Origin: an uncultured Acetatifactor sp. | Lineage (GTDB): Bacteria > Bacillota > Clostridia > Lachnospirales > Lachnospiraceae | NCBI GenBank assembly: GCA_904501885.1 | Contig: CAJGCP010000023.1 | Location: 1-32,199, forward strand | Length of the DNA stretch: 32,199 bases | Direction: 5' to 3' | Part shown: positions 1 to 7,312 of the stretch, piece by piece | How the letters are laid out: each line of letters opens with the position of its first letter | Position numbering within the stretch: position 1 is the stretch's first letter | Position numbers and translations under genes: made by a program | The notes under the pieces: generated by a model | Seen by the model: the letters and a program-made list of their open reading frames with translations, nothing else | What the model was told of the DNA's origin: nothing | The model's database searches: none

Positions 1-1215
1 GATCTTACCATATTGCTTATACATGCTTGCCACATAGCCCTTACCAGTCAAACTCAGCCAATCGGGATACATAGTCTTTGCAGAACACTGTACACCGGCC
101 TCAAAAACATCCTCAAGAGGTTTTCCGGGGCCATGCAGGTTCTCGTCATACAAAAATACAATCTTAGGGAACAGAACGGGTTTCTTGCAGTCCTTTTTGC
201 CCTGTCCTCTTCTTCTTACATTCAACATGGTGATGGTAGCAAGTTTTGCAAATCTACCGGTTGCCGTACCTGCAGTAACAGTAATGAAAGGATAGTCACC
301 ACGGCTGCTTCCTACGGTATTGAACTTATACTCCCATCCCTGGAAGCCCTGCTCAAATTCTCTTACCACATCAGCGTAGGCCTCTGCCTCTGCAGTGTCT
401 TTGTCAATACCAAGTCTGGTATATTTCTCAATATATTTCTGATAGGACTTCTCTGCGTATGGCTCTAAAATCTCGTCCACACTGGGCACGGTAAATCCGC
501 CGTACTGCTGGCTTGCTGCGCTCAATACAATATCGCCGATAACATCAAAGGCAACATCCAAGGACTTGGGCTCATTGTACCAAACATTACCCATTTCAAA
601 TCCGCCGCTAAGCACATTCTTTACATCAAACAGACAGCAATTCATGGTATCTCTTCTGGCAGACATATCATGCACATAAATATAGCCGTCACGACATGCC
701 TGAATTTCTTCGGTTGTCATAAAGAATTTCTGATACAACTCTTTATTCAGCTGGTTGAAAATCAAACTTCTCTTGGTAGCCACCAAAGCAGAGTCGGTAT
801 TCGCATTCTCTTTATCGCCAATATACATGATGGACTGGCTCTTCTTATACACATCATCCAACATACGTACAAAGTCCTGCTTATAGTTACGATAATCACG
901 ATAACTCTTCGCAACTACGGGCTTCACCAGTTCCAATGCGCTCTCCACCATATTATGCATAACAGGAATAGGGATTTCGTCAGTATCCAATTCATTCACC
1001 TTATCAATGACATGCTGACAAATCTGACGCTCCTCATCTTCTGTGAATTTGGTCAGCGCTCTGTATGCACTTTTTCCGACAGCATTAATTACCTTCTGTA
1101 CATTGAAGGCCTCTCTGCTTCCGTCTTTTTTGATAACAAAAACTTCTTTCGCAGGTCGAAAGTTTTCTCCATAATTTGTGCATTCTGATGTTGCCTGATC
1201 AAAATTACTACTCAT
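1..1215 (-). CDS. nrdD: Anaerobic (class III) ribonucleoside-triphosphate reductase, N-terminal part
   Basis: Reduces ribonucleoside triphosphates to deoxyribonucleotides under anoxia with a glycyl radical installed by the NrdG activase. The frame is open from the ATG at 1215 to the window edge, giving 405 codons of a family usually near 700-750 residues, so the C-terminal glycyl-radical region lies outside. Near the N-terminus is an ATP-cone allosteric domain, beginning with VFVIKKDGSREAFNVQKVI. The catalytic barrel follows, with segments such as YIYVHDMSARRDTMNCCLFD, QQYGGFTVPSVDEIL and VRREFEQGFQG-like helices ahead of the YPFITVTAGTATGRFA stretch. An AGGAG lies only two bases from the ATG, with further GGAAAGGG upstream, so the ribosome binding site is slightly unusual. 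A promoter and paired NrdR-box-like sites precede the gene. Confident from the sequence pattern alone. Confidence 0.95.
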   Translation of the reverse strand, partial: MSSNFDQATSECTNYGENFRPAKEVFVIKKDGSREAFNVQKVINAVGKSAYRALTKFTEDEERQICQHVIDKVNELDTDEIPIPVMHNMVESALELVKPVVAKSYRDYRNYKQDFVRMLDDVYKKSQSIMYIGDKENANTDSALVATKRSLIFNQLNKELYQKFFMTTEEIQACRDGYIYVHDMSARRDTMNCCLFDVKNVLSGGFEMGNVWYNEPKSLDVAFDVIGDIVLSAASQQYGGFTVPSVDEILEPYAEKSYQKYIEKYTRLGIDKDTAEAEAYADVVREFEQGFQGWEYKFNTVGSSRGDYPFITVTAGTATGRFAKLATITMLNVRRRGQGKKDCKKPVLFPKIVFLYDENLHGPGKPLEDVFEAGVQCSAKTMYPDWLSLTGKGYVASMYKQYGKI

Positions 1216-1277
1216 AACTCCTATCCCTTTCCGTCTTTCGTCAATGGGAACAGCACATTCTACCGTTCCATCCCAAT

Positions 1278-1293
1278 CCACCAAATATTGTGT
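1278..1293 (-). promoter_or_regulatory. nrdD: NrdR box-like site, proximal
   Basis: On the minus strand this reads ACACAATATTTGGTGG. It matches the general NrdR-box pattern ACACwATATaTwGTGT at 13 of 16 positions by my hand count. Its start is exactly 30 bp from that of the second site at 1308-1323, close to the roughly three-helical-turn spacing usual for NrdR box pairs. It lies in the nrdD 5' leader. NrdR represses ribonucleotide reductase genes in many bacteria; no nrdR gene is in this window. Confidence 0.72.
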
Positions 1294-1307
1294 TGCTCAT
1301 TTTTAAC

Positions 1308-1323
1308 AATCACTATATTGTGT
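1308..1323 (-). promoter_or_regulatory. nrdD: NrdR box-like site, distal
   Basis: On the minus strand this reads ACACAATATAGTGATT, again 13 of 16 to the NrdR-box pattern, with the left half perfect. It begins at about the predicted transcription start (near 1324), so bound NrdR would block initiation. The pairing with the site at 1278-1293 is what makes each site credible. Confidence 0.72.
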
Positions 1324-1330
1324 ATTTAAT

Positions 1331-1359
1331 AGTATATGAAAAGAATTCTAAAAAGTCAA
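1331..1359 (-). promoter_or_regulatory. nrdD: Sigma-A type promoter of nrdD
   Basis: On the minus strand, TTGACT (-35, 1354-1359) and TATACT (-10, 1331-1336) are separated by exactly 17 bp. Each hexamer matches five of six consensus bases. The predicted start near 1324 is about 108 bases before the nrdD ATG, and the leader contains both NrdR-like boxes. Confidence 0.78.
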
Positions 1360-1382
1360 TCATATATAAAAAAATTATAAAC

Positions 1383-1420
1383 AAAAAAAGCACTTAAAAT
1401 TTGGTAAAAATTTTAAGTGC
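1383..1420 (-). terminator. Rho-independent terminator of the nucleoside salvage operon
   Basis: A perfect 13-bp stem (GCACTTAAAATTT at 1390-1402 with its complement at 1408-1420) surrounds a 5-base loop. On the minus strand it is followed by seven T residues (1383-1389). It lies just after the WYL regulator stop codon, so it ends the punA-cdd-HAD-WYL transcript before the nrdD promoter. Confidence 0.85.
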
Positions 1421-1427
1421 CTCTATT

Positions 1428-2417
1428 TTATGAATTCATTTCATTTAAAATTCCCTGCAGCCATTGGTTGTACGCTTCCTTCACAGACTGAGGCTCCACC
1501 ACCCGGGCCTCCTTCCCAATCCCGGAAAGCCAGCCAAAGAACTGTCCGCTGACAGAAACTTTTGCCCTTAGGCGAAAACGTTCTGTACCCAAAGGACGAA
1601 TATTGGCCTCCTTCCCGAAACGGTCAATCACCACGCCCACAAGGTGTGAGGGGAATTCCATCGTTACCATCTCTTCATCGCCGGCAAACATACCAAAGGT
1701 GCGGTTATAGTATTCTGTCAATTGCAAAGACTCAAACACTTCCGCCCCCTCCCTTGATTTCTTCTCAAGGCAGGTTTTTCCCATTTTATCCACTCTATAA
1801 TGCTTGAGGATCCCATCTTCCGCATCATAAGCGATGAGATAATAATTTTCATCCCGCCATACAAGGGCCCAGGGGCTTACCTTTCGCACACTATGATTTC
1901 TTGGCTGAAACTTTTTGTTCACATCCCACTCATAGTATACAAAGGTAACCTGTTTGTTTTCCTGGATTGCTTCGTGCAAGCAGTCTATACTGTAATAAAT
2001 TCCCTCATTCTCCGTCTTAATCCGACCGGCAACATACACCTGCCTGCGAAGTTTCCCGGCATCATGTTTGCTGGCCAGATGACTGATTTTTTCAATCAAA
2101 CTCCTGGATTTGTTGGTGGTAATAAAGCGGGACGACTGCACCGCATCTACCAAAAGTTTCAATTCTGCCAATTCAAACTCTCGGGATGCCATATAGTAAC
2201 CACCACCGACACGGCTGCCCACCTGCACAATATCATAACCAAAGACAATTAACTCTTCGATATCAGTATAGATACTCTTGCGCTCGGCATGAATATCATT
2301 TGCTGCCAGATATGCGATCAGTTCGTTGGTAGTCACCGGATGATTTTCATCAGTATGCTCCATCAAGTATTTTAATACATATAGTATTTTCAGCTTTTGT
2401 CCTGAATGTTTAGGCAT
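1428..2417 (-). CDS. WYL-domain transcriptional regulator (HTH + WYL)
   Basis: A 329-residue predicted ligand-responsive DNA-binding protein. Residues ~1-65 form a winged helix-turn-helix of the HTH_11 type (KILYVLKYLMEHTDENHPV, then TTNELIAYLAANDI and RKSIYTDIEEL). The middle and C-terminal parts match WYL regulators, with an SPWALVWRDENYYLIAYD segment and a WCX-like C-terminus. It is the last gene of the punA-cdd-HAD operon. Its ATG overlaps the HAD stop by 8 bases, with AGGAG nine bases upstream, so translation is probably coupled. WYL domains are thought to sense nucleotides or other negatively charged ligands. Feedback control of nucleoside salvage is plausible but inferred, and its target sites are not known. 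Confidence 0.85.
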   Translation of the reverse strand: MPKHSGQKLKILYVLKYLMEHTDENHPVTTNELIAYLAANDIHAERKSIYTDIEELIVFGYDIVQVGSRVGGGYYMASREFELAELKLLVDAVQSSRFITTNKSRSLIEKISHLASKHDAGKLRRQVYVAGRIKTENEGIYYSIDCLHEAIQENKQVTFVYYEWDVNKKFQPRNHSVRKVSPWALVWRDENYYLIAYDAEDGILKHYRVDKMGKTCLEKKSREGAEVFESLQLTEYYNRTFGMFAGDEEMVTMEFPSHLVGVVIDRFGKEANIRPLGTERFRLRAKVSVSGQFFGWLSGIGKEARVVEPQSVKEAYNQWLQGILNEMNS

Positions 2418-3117
2418 TGGGAAACACTCCTAAAATATCGTATATTTCGTGCAAATCAGAAATTTCATAATCCGGGATCAATCCGGAAGTATTGCAGGTT
2501 CCTTCCTGTCGATACCAACATGTGGGAATGTGGTTTAACACTCCACCTTTGATATCGCTGGAAAGAGAATCTCCCACAATCAACATCTTCGATTTATCTT
2601 TTTCCGACACACGGTCCAAAACATAGTCAAAATACGCCTGATGGGGTTTAGGCGCGCCAACAGACTCGGAAATAAATAGTTCCTCCATGACCTCTGCCAA
2701 TCCGGAGAGTCTCAGTTTGGTCTGTTGTGCAATTGTCACGCCATTGGTAATGACATATTGTTTCACAATTCCCTGCAAGGATTTACAAATCGTAACCGCG
2801 TCATCAATGACGGAAAAATGAAGCCCCAATTCTTTCTGATACTGCTTTTGAAATGCATCCACATCCACACCGTCAATCTGATATTCTTCAAACAATTGTA
2901 TAAATCGCCCGGGCAATAGTTCTTCTTTCGTCACTTCACCCAACTCTAATTTTTTCCAAAACATATCATTGATGGCAGAATAACGGTCAAGTTGTTCTTC
3001 TGTAATCTTTTTCCCTATGTATTTTTGGAAGCAAGCCTCCATGGCACATCTTTGAGAATAATGAAAGTCCAGTAAAGTACCGTCCACATCCCAAAGAATG
3101 GTGGTATATTGTTTCAT
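2410..3117 (-). CDS. HAD-superfamily hydrolase, YjjG/YfnB-type nucleotidase
   Basis: A 235-residue HAD subfamily IA phosphatase. Motif I is WDVDGTLLDF near residue 9, with the paired nucleophile and acid-base aspartates. A helical cap follows. Motif II is the VITNG region, the motif III lysine is in VGAPKPHQAYFDYVL, and motif IV is LIVGDSLSSDIKGG. The layout fits the noncanonical pyrimidine nucleotidase group (YjjG in E. coli, YfnB in Bacillus), which dephosphorylates nucleoside monophosphates. Its place after punA and cdd supports a nucleotide substrate, but specificity cannot be read from sequence. GGAG lies ten bases before the ATG. The gap to cdd is 21 bases, and the downstream WYL gene overlaps by 8. 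Confidence 0.85.
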   Translation of the reverse strand: MKQYTTILWDVDGTLLDFHYSQRCAMEACFQKYIGKKITEEQLDRYSAINDMFWKKLELGEVTKEELLPGRFIQLFEEYQIDGVDVDAFQKQYQKELGLHFSVIDDAVTICKSLQGIVKQYVITNGVTIAQQTKLRLSGLAEVMEELFISESVGAPKPHQAYFDYVLDRVSEKDKSKMLIVGDSLSSDIKGGVLNHIPTCWYRQEGTCNTSGLIPDYEISDLHEIYDILGVFPNA

Positions 3118-3138
3118 CTTAAGTACACTCCAACATCT

Positions 3139-3573
3139 CTATTTTTTGAACCCTTCCGGATACAATTCCCAAAAGGAAAATATCTTATAATCCCGAATGG
3201 ATTTGGCCACATACACTTTGCAGTTATCTGTGGCAAATTCGGCCAACACCTGCCTGCAAATACCACAGGGAGAAGCATAGGCAGAAGGTTCCTCATCTCT
3301 TGCACCACCTACGATTGCAATGGATGTAAATTGCGTATATCCTGCACTAACCGCCTTAGATATAGCCACCCGTTCTGCACAGATGGTGGCACCATAGGAA
3401 GCATTCTCCACATTACATCCGGTGAAAGTCATGCCATTATCCGTACGCAATGCAGCACCCACACAAAATCCTGAATAAGGTGCGTAGGCATTTTCTCTTG
3501 CCTGTATCGCAGATTGAATTAACTGTTGCACTTCTTCATTGTCTATCTTCTGCTCATTTTCAAACAAATCCAT
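3139..3573 (-). CDS. cdd: Cytidine deaminase
   Basis: Deaminates cytidine and deoxycytidine to uridine and deoxyuridine in pyrimidine salvage. The 144-residue length is close to the usual ~130-140 of tetrameric zinc cytidine deaminases. The catalytic motif TICAERVA holds the first zinc cysteine and the proton-shuttling glutamate. The second zinc motif is SPCGICRQVL. The substrate-binding segment GCNVENASYG precedes the catalytic motif. It starts seven bases after the end of punA and 21 bases separate it from the HAD gene, so it is the second gene of a salvage operon. The C-terminus (ELYPEGFKK) is of ordinary length. No oddities. Confidence 0.96.
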   Translation of the reverse strand: MDLFENEQKIDNEEVQQLIQSAIQARENAYAPYSGFCVGAALRTDNGMTFTGCNVENASYGATICAERVAISKAVSAGYTQFTSIAIVGGARDEEPSAYASPCGICRQVLAEFATDNCKVYVAKSIRDYKIFSFWELYPEGFKK

Positions 3574-3579
3574 CTCTTA

Positions 3580-4401
3580 TTACATCCTTTGAATTGCTGT
3601 TATTAAAAGACCACAGAACTGTGTTCCTACCCTGCCGGCATTCTCCTGTACTTCTTCATGATTCAGCGCGGCATCCGTGATTCCTGCCGCCATATTACTG
3701 ATACAGGATACCCCACAAATTCGCATCCCCATATGTTTCCCTGCAATCGCTTCCACAGCAGTACTCATTCCCACAGCATCACAACCAATTTTTCCTAAGA
3801 ATCGAATTTCCGCAGGGCTTTCATAGGAGGGACCTGATAATTGTGCATAGACGCCGGATTGCAAAACGATATTACATTCAGATGCAGCTTCCCGTATCAG
3901 CACCTGTAATTCCCTGTCATAAATTGCACTCATATCCGGGAATCTACAGCCCAACTCATCCAAGTTTTCTCCCACCAAGGGATTGGGCACAAACAGAGAA
4001 ATCTGGTCTTTGATGAGCATCAAGTCCCCGGCACGGAAGATGGGGTTCACACCACCTGCAGCGTTGGTAAGAACTAAGATTTCTGCGCCCAATAATTTCA
4101 TCAACCGAATCGGAAGCACTACCTCATTCATACCATACCCTTCGTAATAATGAACACGTCCCTTCATACATACAACAGGCACATCTCCCACGTATCCAAA
4201 AATAAATTTCCCCTCATGTCCCGGCACTGTGGACACAGGAAAGTCTTCTATCTCATGATAAGACATTTCATAGGCTACGCGAATATGGTCTGCAAAGCCA
4301 CCTAAGCCCGAGCCTAACACAACTGCCACCTTGGGCACAAATGATGTCGCCTTGCGGACGCAATTCAGGCATTTCTGTAATCTTGCCATTTCGTTGTTCA
4401 T
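3580..4401 (-). CDS. punA: Purine-nucleoside phosphorylase (trimeric type)
   Basis: Phosphorolytically cleaves guanosine, inosine and their deoxy forms to base plus (deoxy)ribose-1-phosphate. The 273-residue protein has the class I PNP signatures: phosphate loop VVLGSGLGGFAD, PGHEGKFIFG, the GRVHYYEGY segment, LTNAAGGVN, SGPSYESPAEIR, GMSTAVEAIAG and CISNMAAGI. The start is set at the ATG at 4401, because GGAGG lies eight bases before it. A TTG at 4416 overlaps that ribosome binding site and is unlikely to be used. It is the first gene of the salvage operon, seven bases before cdd, with its own promoter upstream. Confidence 0.95.
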   Translation of the reverse strand: MNNEMARLQKCLNCVRKATSFVPKVAVVLGSGLGGFADHIRVAYEMSYHEIEDFPVSTVPGHEGKFIFGYVGDVPVVCMKGRVHYYEGYGMNEVVLPIRLMKLLGAEILVLTNAAGGVNPIFRAGDLMLIKDQISLFVPNPLVGENLDELGCRFPDMSAIYDRELQVLIREAASECNIVLQSGVYAQLSGPSYESPAEIRFLGKIGCDAVGMSTAVEAIAGKHMGMRICGVSCISNMAAGITDAALNHEEVQENAGRVGTQFCGLLITAIQRM

Positions 4402-4427
4402 GCCAATTTCCTCCAATTCGTGTTTTA

Positions 4428-4456
4428 AGTATATCGAAATATTGCTTTTATTTCAA
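4428..4456 (-). promoter_or_regulatory. punA: Sigma-A type promoter of the punA operon
   Basis: On the minus strand TTGAAA (4451-4456) and TATACT (4428-4433) are spaced by 17 bp, each one base from consensus. The predicted start near 4421 gives a ~20-base leader carrying GGAGG. A second possible extended -10 (TGATATAAT, core 4461-4466) lies just upstream with no good -35 partner. Confidence 0.7.
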
Positions 4457-4495
4457 TGATATTATATCAAATTATGAAATATCAATTCTACCGTA

Positions 4496-5980
4496 TTATA
4501 TGATGATACAAACCATACCACCATTACTATCATTTACAATTTTTTGCATGGTATCCTGCAATTTTATTTGGCCTTCATCGTCTATTGAAGAAATTTTGCT
4601 GTGAATTCCATCCGCAACCAGCTGTTCCACCGTTTTGCCAAAAATATTGGTATCCCAGATGCCGTTTTCCTGCTCCTGTGCCTCAATATACTGTATCAGA
4701 TCTTCTGCTTGCTCTTTACTTCCCACAATAGGCGCTATTTCTGTACCAATGGTTGCCTGAATCATGTGTATAGAAGGACCGGAAGCCTTTATTTTGACTC
4801 CGTATTTGTTATTATTCTTGATAATTTTAGGCTTTTCTAATACGATTTCCTCCCGCAAGGGCGAAACAACACCGTATCCCTTCCCCTTTACCATGCTGAC
4901 TGCCTCCAGCACTTTCGTATACTCCCTACGCATGACACTATAGTTTTTCAAAAGAGAAATCAATTGATATTCATCCTGTATTTCCTCTCCCACCATATCC
5001 GTCAACATTTCATAATATACAGTTTCATCCGTCTCCAGACAAATCTTTACAATGCCTGTATCCGCATGGAGTTCTTTTAAAATACAATCCTTCACATAAG
5101 GGCTATCTAATGTAATCGGCTTTTCAATCACATCTCTCAATGTGTGATATTCTACCAACTGTGTTTGTACCCGTTCGCACAAATCCATCTTCATCTTATT
5201 GCTCTGAGGCAACATTTCTACCCACTTGGGTAAATAAAATTCCACTGCGGATATGGGGAATTCATAGAGGATGGATTCTAAGATCTGATTGATGTCTGTT
5301 CTTTTCAACTGTGCGCAATTGATTGGCATTGACTTCACGCCATACTTGTCGGAAATATGTTTCGCAACACTGACAGCCTCATCCGAAAACGGCCGCTCTG
5401 AATTTACCAACACGATGAAGGGCTTCTGAATCTGTTTCAATGCAAGGATCGTCTTTTCCTCTGCATCCAAATATTGTTCTCTGGATAACTCTCCAAAGCT
5501 GCCATCGGTGGTAATCACTACACCAATGGTAGAATGGTCATTCATCACCTTATCCGTGCCAATCTGGGCTGCCATGGTAAAGGGAACCTCCTCTTCAAAC
5601 CAGGGAGTTTTCACCATCCTTTCCTCATCCCCTTCGATATGTCCCGTGGCACCGTCCACCATATAGCCTACACAGTCAATCAACCTGACCGCCACCGAAA
5701 TTCCTTCTCCCAACTCTATCATGGCAGCTTCATTGGGCACAAATTTAGGCTCCGTAGTAGTTATAGTGCGTCCACCGGCACTCTGAGGCAATTCGTCCAT
5801 GGCTCTTGTTTTCGCATTTGCATTGGTCATAAACGGAAGGACCATTTCATCCATAAATCGCTTGATGAAAGTAGATTTTCCTGTTCTTACAGGCCCCAAA
5901 ACACCTATGTAAATCTCTCCTGCCGTTCGATCTTTGATGTCTTTATATATATCATAGGTATTCAACGAAATTATGTCCAT
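4496..5980 (-). CDS. spoIVA: Stage IV sporulation protein A (spore coat ATPase)
   Basis: The morphogenetic ATPase that polymerises on the mother-cell face of the forespore outer membrane and forms the base of the spore coat. The 494-residue length is nearly that of B. subtilis SpoIVA (492). The Walker A motif GPVRTGKSTFIKRFMDE lies at about residues 29-45. The family-specific segments PQSAGGRTITTTEPKFVPNE and AVRLIDCVGYMVDGATGH (Walker B region) follow, and FIVLVNSERPFS resembles a GTPase G4 region. The conserved hydrophobic C-terminus ends NGGMVCIII. AGGAGG lies just before the ATG but inside a strong hairpin (5984-6024). Sporulation-specific sigma-E control is expected from B. subtilis; a possible site is noted separately. 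This marks the host as an endospore former. Confidence 0.97.
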   Translation of the reverse strand: MDIISLNTYDIYKDIKDRTAGEIYIGVLGPVRTGKSTFIKRFMDEMVLPFMTNANAKTRAMDELPQSAGGRTITTTEPKFVPNEAAMIELGEGISVAVRLIDCVGYMVDGATGHIEGDEERMVKTPWFEEEVPFTMAAQIGTDKVMNDHSTIGVVITTDGSFGELSREQYLDAEEKTILALKQIQKPFIVLVNSERPFSDEAVSVAKHISDKYGVKSMPINCAQLKRTDINQILESILYEFPISAVEFYLPKWVEMLPQSNKMKMDLCERVQTQLVEYHTLRDVIEKPITLDSPYVKDCILKELHADTGIVKICLETDETVYYEMLTDMVGEEIQDEYQLISLLKNYSVMRREYTKVLEAVSMVKGKGYGVVSPLREEIVLEKPKIIKNNNKYGVKIKASGPSIHMIQATIGTEIAPIVGSKEQAEDLIQYIEAQEQENGIWDTNIFGKTVEQLVADGIHSKISSIDDEGQIKLQDTMQKIVNDSNGGMVCIII

Positions 5981-6024
5981 AAAAAACCTCCTACATATAC
6001 TGATAAAATATATGTAAGAGGTTT
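5981..6024 (-). terminator. Terminator-like hairpin overlapping the spoIVA ribosome binding site
   Basis: In the minus-strand transcript 5984-5999 pairs with 6009-6024 over 16 bp (15 Watson-Crick, one G-U) around a 9-base loop, and a U tract (5981-5986) follows. It lies 42 bases after the tyrS stop and has the form of an intrinsic terminator, although the stem is A/U-rich in its upper half. The 3' arm contains the AGGAGG of spoIVA, so the same structure hides that ribosome binding site in any read-through RNA. Confidence 0.65.
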
Positions 6025-6066
6025 CCTGTTCATACCTATTACGGGCTGATTCGAATATATTTAATA

Positions 6067-7287
6067 TTACATGATCACGCGTTTAAAATTCTTCTTACCA
6101 CGCTTCACAACAATGCCTTCTCCTGCAAACTGTTCCGGTGTATATACCGCCTTTACGTCTGTTACCTTCTCATTATCCACAGTGACGCCGCCCTGCTCCA
6201 CTGCACGTCTCGCGTCAGAACGGGAAGGATTTAGACCTGCTTTCACCAATACACCAAGTATATCAATGGTGCCGTTCATAAAGTCCGCCTCTTCTAAAGT
6301 ACAGGTAGGCATTTCGCTGGCATTTCCGCCGGCGAACAACGCTCTGGCACTTTCCTGTGCTCTTGCAGCTTCCTCTTCACCGTGCACCAAATTGGTCAAT
6401 TCATATGCAAGAATTTCCTTTGCTTTGTTCAATTCACTGCCTTCCCATGTAGCCATTTCTTCGATCTGCTCCAAAGGCAGGAAAGTTAACATGCGCAAGC
6501 ACTTGATCACATCCGCATCAGAAACATTTCTCCAATACTGATAGAACTCGAAGGGGCTGGTCTTATTGGGATCCAACCAAACAGCACCCTTCTGGGTCTT
6601 GCCCATTTTCTTTCCTTCCGAATTCAGAAGCAAAGTAATGGTCATAGCATACGCATCTTTACCCAATTTTCTACGAATCAATTCGGTGCCGCCCAGCATA
6701 TTACTCCACTGATCATCGCCACCAAACTGCATGTTACAGCCGTATTTCTCATACAGACACATAAAGTCATAACTCTGCATGATCATATAGTTGAACTCAA
6801 GGAAACTAAGGCCCTTCTCCATACGCTGTTTATAGCACTCTGCAGTCAACATTCTATTGACAGAGAAATGTACGCCAATGTCTCTGATAAATTCAATATA
6901 ATTCAAATCACGCAACCAGTCTGCGTTATTAACCATCATGGCTTTGCCTTCACCAAATTCGATAAAACGACTCATCTGCTTCTTAAAACACTCGCAGTTA
7001 TGGTCAATGGTCTCGGTGGTCATCATGGAACGAAGGTCACTTCTACCGGAAGGGTCACCGATCATAGCAGTACCACCACCAATCAAAGCGATGGGCTTGT
7101 TGCCTGCCATCTGTAATCTCTTCATCAGGCATAGCGCCATAAAATGTCCTACATGAAGGCTGTCTGCGGTAGGATCAAATCCAATATAAAATGTAGCCTT
7201 ACCATTATTAATAAGTTCTTTGATTTCCTCTTCATCCGTCAGCTGAGCCAACAATCCTCTGGCCTTCAACTCGTCAAAAACTGTCAT
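6067..7287 (-). CDS. tyrS: Tyrosyl-tRNA synthetase
   Basis: Charges tRNA-Tyr with tyrosine in the cytoplasm. It is a 406-residue class I synthetase of usual length. The HIGH-type motif is HVGH at residues 45-48, preceded by GFDPTADSL. The tyrosine-binding region includes FNYMIMQSYDF and the QFGGDDQWSNM segment. The KMSKS-type loop is KMGKT at residues 227-231. The last ~65 residues form an S4 RNA-binding domain (PSRSDARRAVEQGGVTVDN). GGAGG precedes the ATG. The gene lies 25 bases downstream of the SDR gene and probably shares its promoter. No T-box leader is visible, which is notable for a Firmicutes tyrS. Confidence 0.97.
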   Translation of the reverse strand: MTVFDELKARGLLAQLTDEEEIKELINNGKATFYIGFDPTADSLHVGHFMALCLMKRLQMAGNKPIALIGGGTAMIGDPSGRSDLRSMMTTETIDHNCECFKKQMSRFIEFGEGKAMMVNNADWLRDLNYIEFIRDIGVHFSVNRMLTAECYKQRMEKGLSFLEFNYMIMQSYDFMCLYEKYGCNMQFGGDDQWSNMLGGTELIRRKLGKDAYAMTITLLLNSEGKKMGKTQKGAVWLDPNKTSPFEFYQYWRNVSDADVIKCLRMLTFLPLEQIEEMATWEGSELNKAKEILAYELTNLVHGEEEAARAQESARALFAGGNASEMPTCTLEEADFMNGTIDILGVLVKAGLNPSRSDARRAVEQGGVTVDNEKVTDVKAVYTPEQFAGEGIVVKRGKKNFKRVIM

Positions 7288-7312
7288 TACAAAAGTTCCT
7301 CCAATAGTATAA

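Noticed and set aside
13..1188. Two plus-strand open frames of 151 and 172 codons
   Set aside because: They lie opposite nrdD, have no ribosome binding site or recognisable domain, and their peptides are cysteine/histidine-rich in the way antisense frames are.
7288..7312. A T-box leader for tyrS
   Set aside because: Only 25 bases separate tyrS from the upstream SDR gene, with no stem-specifier or T-box sequence; none is seen upstream of the SDR gene either.
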